Source: Streptomyces griseus (lineage in GTDB: Bacteria > Actinomycetota > Actinomycetes > Streptomycetales > Streptomycetaceae). Taken from it: a stretch of 64,000 nucleotides of DNA. The stretch lies in contig NZ_MDKB01000005.1 in NCBI RefSeq assembly GCF_001715295.1, positions 125,645 to 189,644 of the forward strand, read 5' to 3'. Positions 60,092 to 64,000 of the stretch are shown one piece after another. Every line of letters starts with the position of its first letter. Position 1 is the first letter of the stretch. A model generated the notes under the pieces. It was not told where the DNA came from and did not search any database. It was given only the letters and a program-made list of their open reading frames with translations. A program made the position numbers and the translations under genes.

Positions 60092-60097
60092 GACGGC

Positions 60098-60140
60098 AGC
60101 CTAGAGCGGTCCCGACTTCTCCAAAAGTATTTTTGCAAAA
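60098..60140 (-). promoter_or_regulatory. Leaderless promoter and operator of the regulator/MFS pair
   Basis: TAGGCT (60098-60103 on the minus strand) is 6 nt before the ATG at 60091. In front lies CAAAA-GTAT-TTTTG (60122-60135) overlapping TTTTGCAAAA (60131-60140), the most AT-rich palindromic stretch of the window. It covers the -35 position, as expected for self-repression. Confidence 0.65.
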
Positions 60141-60179
60141 TTTATTCTGGGAATCTCGCCGCGCTCCGTGCGGCAGGAG

Positions 60180-61061
60180 TCAGTCCCGCCGCACCCCCTC
60201 CAGCGCGTCCGCCACGAGGTCGAGGAACCGGGCCTGCGCCCGTGGGCTGAACAGCGGCTCCGGGTTCCACGGCACGGCCGTCGCCCGCCGGACGACCTCC
60301 CGCCACTCCGGGGCTCCGGCCTCCCCGAGCGGAGCCGCGTTCGACCGGATGTCCGTCAGGACCACATCGGGACGCAGGGCCGCGACGTCCGCCCAGCCGA
60401 GGGTGGACCAGTTGACCCCGGCACCCTCCCCCGGGCCCACCAGGGCGACCCCGAGCCCGGCCAGCACCCTCAGCTCCGGCCACATGGCGGGGCGGGCGAC
60501 GTGCGCCTGTTCCCGGCCGGCCGGCGACAGAGCCACCACACGAAGGCCGTCCGGGACGGCGTCCGCGGCGCCACGGAGCCGCTCCCGGGCGGCGTCCAGG
60601 CCGTGCGCCAGGTCCTCCGCGGGCTCGGCCCCGAGCGAGCGCGCCAGCTCGGTGAAGCGTGCGGCCGTGCGATCCAGGGCCCGCGCCTGGCCCACGTCGA
60701 TCACGACGACCGGAACGCGCTCCTCCAGGTGCTCGGCGATGTCCGGCTCCAGCCCGTAGACCTGTCCGTGGCCGTAGCTGACGGCCACGACCAGGTCCGG
60801 CGCGCCGCGCAGGAGGGTGTCCAGGTCCAGGCCGCCGCCCGCGCCCCGGTAGTCGACGGAATCGAGCGGGAGTGTGCCGGTCTTCGCCGGGTCGGGCGCC
60901 GACCCGTCGTGACCGGAGCCGAAGATCCCCTCCGGCTGCACCCCGAGATCCCACAGGGTGGCTCCCGCCTGGACGTACGCGAGCACCCTGGACGGACGGC
61001 GGTCCGCCGTCGCCCGTCGCCCCCGGTCGTCCGTGAACGTCCACGCGCCCCGCTCAGCCAT
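60180..61061 (-). CDS. FecB/TroA-type binding protein lacking a signal peptide
   Basis: 293 residues, ATG with GAGGGG upstream. Begins MAERGAWTFTDDRGRRATAD with no hydrophobic segment or lipobox, yet the fold is that of iron-complex binding proteins: PSRVLAYVQAGATLWDLG, GIFGSGHDGS, APDLVVAVSYGHGQ, LRPDVVLTDIRSN. It would stay in the cytosol unless exported by another route, unlike BtuF in this window. No permease or ATPase is adjacent. Perhaps a cytosolic ligand-binding or sensor protein. Ligand unknown. Confidence 0.8.
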   Translation of the reverse strand: MAERGAWTFTDDRGRRATADRRPSRVLAYVQAGATLWDLGVQPEGIFGSGHDGSAPDPAKTGTLPLDSVDYRGAGGGLDLDTLLRGAPDLVVAVSYGHGQVYGLEPDIAEHLEERVPVVVIDVGQARALDRTAARFTELARSLGAEPAEDLAHGLDAARERLRGAADAVPDGLRVVALSPAGREQAHVARPAMWPELRVLAGLGVALVGPGEGAGVNWSTLGWADVAALRPDVVLTDIRSNAAPLGEAGAPEWREVVRRATAVPWNPEPLFSPRAQARFLDLVADALEGVRRD

Positions 61062-61116
61062 GTCCCCTCGCCCCTCCGCACCCGCGCCCGGCCCCTCACC
61101 CGGCTCCCGCATCCGA

Positions 61117-61765
61117 CTACCTGCCCAGCCGGCCACCCCCGCACCCCTCGGTGGAACGCCCCAGATAGGTGAGGGGCCCGGGGTCGGGCACCGCGAGTTC
61201 GCCGAAGCCGAGCCGGTCGTAGAACACCCTGGCCGGGGTGTTCGCCGTGAGCATCGACAGGTGGACGGCCGGTACGCCCCCCCGCCCGCAGCGCTTCCAG
61301 GAACCGCCGCATCAGCTCCCTGCCGAACCCCTTGCGCTGCCATGCGGGCAGCAGGTCGATGTGCAGATGGGCGGGGTACGCGCCCAGCTCGGGGAGGACC
61401 ATGCGCTCGGGGCGGTACAGGAGGGCCGTCATCTCGTCGGCGAGGGTGCGGGGCGGGCCGGCCGGCGCGGGGAAACGATCCGTCACCAGCGGGAGCCAGA
61501 CCTCGCGGAAGGCCTGCGCGAACCGTTCCGTGTCCGCGGTGCCCAGGACGTAGCCGGCCGCACGCCCCGACCCGTCGTCGAGGACGAAGGCGAGTTCGGG
61601 TTCGAGGTGGGCGTAGGGCGCGGCGAACAGGGCCGGCATCAGCCAGGGATCGGGATACAGGTGCCGGGAGTCGCCACCGTTGTCGGCCGTGCGGACGCAG
61701 ATGTCCGCCAGCGCCTCCTGGTCGGCCGGCCGGTACGGGCGGATGTGCGGGGCCTCGGTCGTCAT
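61117..61765 (-). pseudogene. GNAT acetyltransferase with single-base frameshift
   Basis: From ATG 61765 the frame codes for a GNAT protein: HIRPYRPADQEALADICVRT, then the acetyl-CoA site HLHIDLLPAWQRKGFGRELM. At a run of seven C (61277-61283; G7 on the coding strand) the frame breaks; removing one base restores VPAVHLSMLTANTPARVFYD, RLGFGEL and a stop at 61117-61119, giving 215 residues. Either a sequencing error in a homopolymer, a recent mutation, or a slippery run. Resembles the GNAT proteins often found with N-acetylglucosamine-related genes. A perfect CebR-type palindrome lies 18 bases upstream. Confidence 0.85.
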
Positions 61766-61783
61766 CGCCCCATCCTGCACTCA

Positions 61784-61797
61784 TGGGAGCGCTCCCA
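61784..61797. promoter_or_regulatory. Perfect CebR-type palindrome
   Basis: TGGGAGCGCTCCCA exactly equals the CebR consensus operator and is 18 bases upstream of the GNAT start. A LacI-family regulator other than CebR could share the site. The downstream gene on the other side (YihY) is convergent, so the GNAT is the only candidate target. Confidence 0.85.
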
Positions 61798-61858
61798 CAA
61801 GAGTCGCGCGCTTCCTCCGGCCACGTGGTTCCGCCACGGCCGTGCGGGCCCGGGGCGG

Positions 61859-62776
61859 TCAGTCCCGGCCCGGCCCCACGTGCCGCTCACCGGCCGTCTC
61901 CGTACGGGCGAGTTCGACGTTGAACTGGGCGCCCGCCAGGAGTGCCAGGTTCGCGAACCAGATCCAGATCAGGAACACCACCAGGCCGGCCAGCGAGCCG
62001 TACAGCCGGCCGTAGCTGCCGATGTGGGTGGCGTACAGGGTGAAGCCGGCCGAGGCGAACAACCAGAGGAACGCCGCGAGCACCCCGCCCGGCAGCCCGC
62101 GCCGCACCCCCCGGGCGGAGGCCGGGCCGGTACGGAAGAGGACCAGGATCAGACAGGCGACCAGACAGAGCAGCACGGGCCACTTGAGGCCGGTCCACAA
62201 GGCGTCCCCGGCGTGCGCGAGGCCCACGCGGCGGCCGAGCCACCGGGCCAGGGGCCCGCTGAGTACGAGGGCGAACGCGCTCGTCATCAGCAGGACGAGC
62301 AGCCCGACGGCGGAGACCACGATGAGGTGCGCCCTGCGCAGGGCGGGACGGGTGTCCTCCACGTGGTGCATCGCGTGCAGGGCCCGGCGGAAGACCGCGA
62401 GATAGCTGCAGGCGGACCATACGGCGCTGACGCTGCCGGTGGCCACCAGGAGCCGGACGGCGGTCCGCTCGTGGGTGGCCTCCTCCAGGGGGCGGCGCAG
62501 CGCGGCCCCGGACTCGGCGGGCGCGTAGGCGGTGATGTCCGCGATCAGGGCCGTGGTGGCCTCGGGGTTGGACAGGCCGATGACGGAGACGGTGACCAGG
62601 AGGGCGGGGAGCAACGCGAGGATGGCGTAGTAGGTGAGGGCTGCAGCCCAGTCGGAGATGTCGTCGTTCCACAGCGAGACGGGGGTGCGCCGCAGCGCCG
62701 TCCGCCAGCGTGCTTTCCTCCCGACGGCGGCCGCGGGCGTGATTCGTTCCGTCGCGGGGGCGGTCTCGCTGGGCAC
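61859..62776 (-). CDS. YihY/BrkB-family membrane protein
   Basis: 305 residues, GTG with GGAGAG upstream. Six membrane helices with the family pattern WAAALTYYAILALLPALLV, AVWSACSYLAVFRRALHAMH, and the final YGSLAGLVVFLIWIWFANLA, LLAGAQFNVEL. The family was once called RNase BN by mistake; its role (perhaps transport or envelope) is unknown. Confidence 0.88.
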   Translation of the reverse strand: MPSETAPATERITPAAAVGRKARWRTALRRTPVSLWNDDISDWAAALTYYAILALLPALLVTVSVIGLSNPEATTALIADITAYAPAESGAALRRPLEEATHERTAVRLLVATGSVSAVWSACSYLAVFRRALHAMHHVEDTRPALRRAHLIVVSAVGLLVLLMTSAFALVLSGPLARWLGRRVGLAHAGDALWTGLKWPVLLCLVACLILVLFRTGPASARGVRRGLPGGVLAAFLWLFASAGFTLYATHIGSYGRLYGSLAGLVVFLIWIWFANLALLAGAQFNVELARTETAGERHVGPGRD

Positions 62777-62897
62777 GCTGTCTCTCCGGAGGCCGTAGGA
62801 AGGGTCGGCGGCCCGGATGGTGTCGCCGGACGGTCCGGCGGGCGGGCTGCCCCCCTTTCTCTCATGCCTCGCCCCGGCGGGTGTACTCCCGGTGGGC

Positions 62898-63215
62898 TCA
62901 GTCGTTCACGGCGGTCAGCAGCACGACGGCGTCCGACAGGGCCAGCACCCCGTGCCGTTCCCGCGGGGTGGCGCGGAGGGCGCCCGCCGACATGTCGATG
63001 TCGCCGGAGGCGGCGGTGATCCGGACCGAGCCCCGCAGCACCTGGAGAGAGGCGGCGGGCGGCGCGTTGTGCTCGTCGAGGGCCGAGCCCTCGGTGAGCG
63101 CGATCACCGTCTGGCGCAGCGGCTCCTGGCGGAGCAGGAGGTGGGCGCTGCGGCCGTGGGCATCGGCGCGGGCCGCGGCCAGGTGCTCGTCGGCGAGAGC
63201 GTTGAGATCATTCAT
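62898..63215 (-). CDS. Small cupin-domain protein
   Basis: 105 residues, ATG at 63215. A single cupin: RQTVIALTEGSALDEHNAPP contains the first motif (His only partly conserved), and LQVLRGSVRITAASGDIDMS with GALRATPRERHGVLALSD the second. Small cytosolic cupins of this kind often moderate stress or metal-related functions; no activity can be assigned. Confidence 0.8.
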   Translation of the reverse strand: MNDLNALADEHLAAARADAHGRSAHLLLRQEPLRQTVIALTEGSALDEHNAPPAASLQVLRGSVRITAASGDIDMSAGALRATPRERHGVLALSDAVVLLTAVND

Positions 63216-63655
63216 ACGACCACTGTGCCGCAGCCCCCACTCCCCCGCTATCCACCGGGGTGGGCGCCCCCGAAGGGTGCCGGGGGCGCGGCGGACCGCC
63301 GGTGAGCAGCACCGCCGGGCGGCCGGAGCGGCGGACGGATCGCCGGTGCGGCCCGGTCCGTCGGTCCCGGCGAGGGCGAGGACGTCCCGCGCTCCCGCTT
63401 CCGTTGCGGCGTCGCGGGGCGCTCTGCCGGAACAGCGTCGAGGCGTGCGTGCACGGGACAGGTCGTGGTGCGGGTGCTGCGCTCGGAGAGCCGCGGAGGA
63501 CTGCTGGAGTGACGGCCGGGCTGGAACGGGGGCGCGCGCCACGGCCGGGTATGTGTGCGCGGGGCCCATGCCGGTGCGAGGAAGTCCGAGGACGGTGTCC
63601 CTTCTCGTGTGCGAGCGGAGAACGCCGGTGAGCGCCTGTTCCACGGCACGGCGAA
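63216..63655. other. Noncoding stretch upstream of the cupin gene
   Basis: About 440 bases with no plausible gene on either strand; open frames are Arg-rich. It must contain the cupin promoter, which I cannot place. Confidence 0.4.
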
Positions 63656-63686
63656 GAGCGGGGTCCCCGCGTCGTGGACCCCGCTC
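63656..63686 (-). terminator. Hairpin terminator after the protease gene
   Basis: GAGCGGGGTCC (63656-63666) and GGACCCCGCTC (63676-63686) form an 11-bp perfect stem with a 9-nt loop, starting 19 bases after the protease stop codon. Confidence 0.8.
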
Positions 63687-63705
63687 CCGTGGGACCTGCC
63701 CGGGG

Positions 63706-64000
63706 TCAGAGACCGCCGGTGTGGAGCAGCCGGTCGGGCGAGCCGGTGCCCAGGCCCGTCAGGACGTCCGGGGTGGCCTTCGCGGCGAGCCCGTCGGCGA
63801 CCTGCTGCGGCGTGGCGTCCGGGTGCTGCTCCAGGTAGAGGGCGGCGGCGCCGGCGGCGTGCGGGCTGGCCATGGACGTACCGCTCAGCTTCGTGGAACC
63901 GCCGCCGAGCTTGGCGGAGACGATGTCCAGTCCGGGGGCGTACATCCACACACAGGTGCCCCAGTTGCTGAACGCCGTCTGACGGTCCTGTGTGTCGGAG
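63706..64000 (-). CDS. Subtilisin-like S8 serine protease (C-terminal part)
   Basis: The frame runs in from the right edge; about 98 codons are seen. It contains FSNWGTCVWMYAPGLDIVSA, the usual FSNxGxxVDxxAPG region with Trp where Asp is usual, and the catalytic Ser in LSGTSMASPHAAGAAALYLE. The end (VLTGLGTGSPDRLLHTGGL) fits a secreted protease without a long C-terminal extension. Catalytic Asp and His would lie outside the window. Confidence 0.9.
   Translation of the reverse strand, partial: SDTQDRQTAFSNWGTCVWMYAPGLDIVSAKLGGGSTKLSGTSMASPHAAGAAALYLEQHPDATPQQVADGLAAKATPDVLTGLGTGSPDRLLHTGGL

Noticed and set aside
1..64000. tRNA, rRNA, CRISPR, insertion sequences, prophage or integrase
   Set aside because: No recognisable tRNA sequence, regularly spaced repeats, transposase, phage structural or recombinase motifs were seen by eye.

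Overview
The window is a 64 kb piece of a very GC-rich actinobacterial chromosome, almost certainly Streptomyces. The signs are third-position GC bias, many GTG starts, 4-base start/stop overlaps (ATGA, GTGA), apparently leaderless promoters (a TANNNT hexamer 6-7 nt before the start codon), CebR-type operators, SpoIIE-type phosphatases beside a SigB-like sigma factor, and the general gene content. I saw no tRNA, rRNA, CRISPR array, insertion sequence or prophage. The genus is inferred.

Layout. 1-10 kb: end of a secreted GH26-type glycosidase, an AI-2E family permease, and a surface-sugar locus on the minus strand (GT-C membrane protein; GT2 - DUF2064 - methyltransferase coupled by ATGA overlaps), divergent from an OmpR/histidine-kinase pair; then a sugar epimerase and an MpaB-type oxygenase. 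10-14 kb: polysaccharide deacetylase / EamA transporter / SDR operon, divergent from an MGDG-synthase-like glycosyltransferase. 14-25 kb: a one-directional block of six genes (YdiJ-like FAD/Fe-S dehydrogenase, pyruvate-oxidase-like TPP enzyme, enolase-superfamily enzyme, GH15, SDR, orphan cytochrome b). 25-30 kb: an antibiotic-inactivation cassette (macrolide-type glycosyltransferase, Vat/CatB acetyltransferase, TetR) lying between that orphan cytochrome b and an orphan CtaD-CtaF oxidase pair. 30-45 kb: three SpoIIE phosphatases and a SigB-type sigma factor mixed with an esterase/TetR locus, a dihydroxyacetone kinase operon (dhaKLM), NUDIX, a decayed ABC-F resistance ATPase and a CebR-boxed GH6 cellulase. 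45-54 kb: metY-metX, an NAD-dependent dehydrogenase, cbiZ, a PRC/DUF2382 stress protein, and btuFCD under a clear cobalamin riboswitch. 54-64 kb: acyl-CoA oxidase, PfkB kinase, alternative ribosomal protein bL31B, ArsR-type regulator/MFS pair, a signal-less FecB-like protein, a frameshifted GNAT gene behind a perfect CebR-type palindrome, a YihY protein, a cupin and the end of a subtilisin-like protease.

How the genes may work together. The 14-25 kb block can be read as a membrane-associated chain oxidising a 2-hydroxyacid and pyruvate with electrons passed to quinone, with accessory cytochrome b and haem-copper oxidase subunits close by; this is inference. The Vat/MGT/TetR cassette and the ABC-F relic share a macrolide/streptogramin resistance theme. 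BtuFCD plus CbiZ form a corrinoid salvage set. The phosphatases and sigma factor form a probable partner-switching stress network.

Direct sequence finds of most interest: the ABC-F pseudogene at about 40.4-40.7 kb, the single-base frameshift in a run of seven C at 61277-61283, the cobalamin riboswitch at about 54.2-54.4 kb, the CebR-type palindromes, and the missing canonical start codon of metX.
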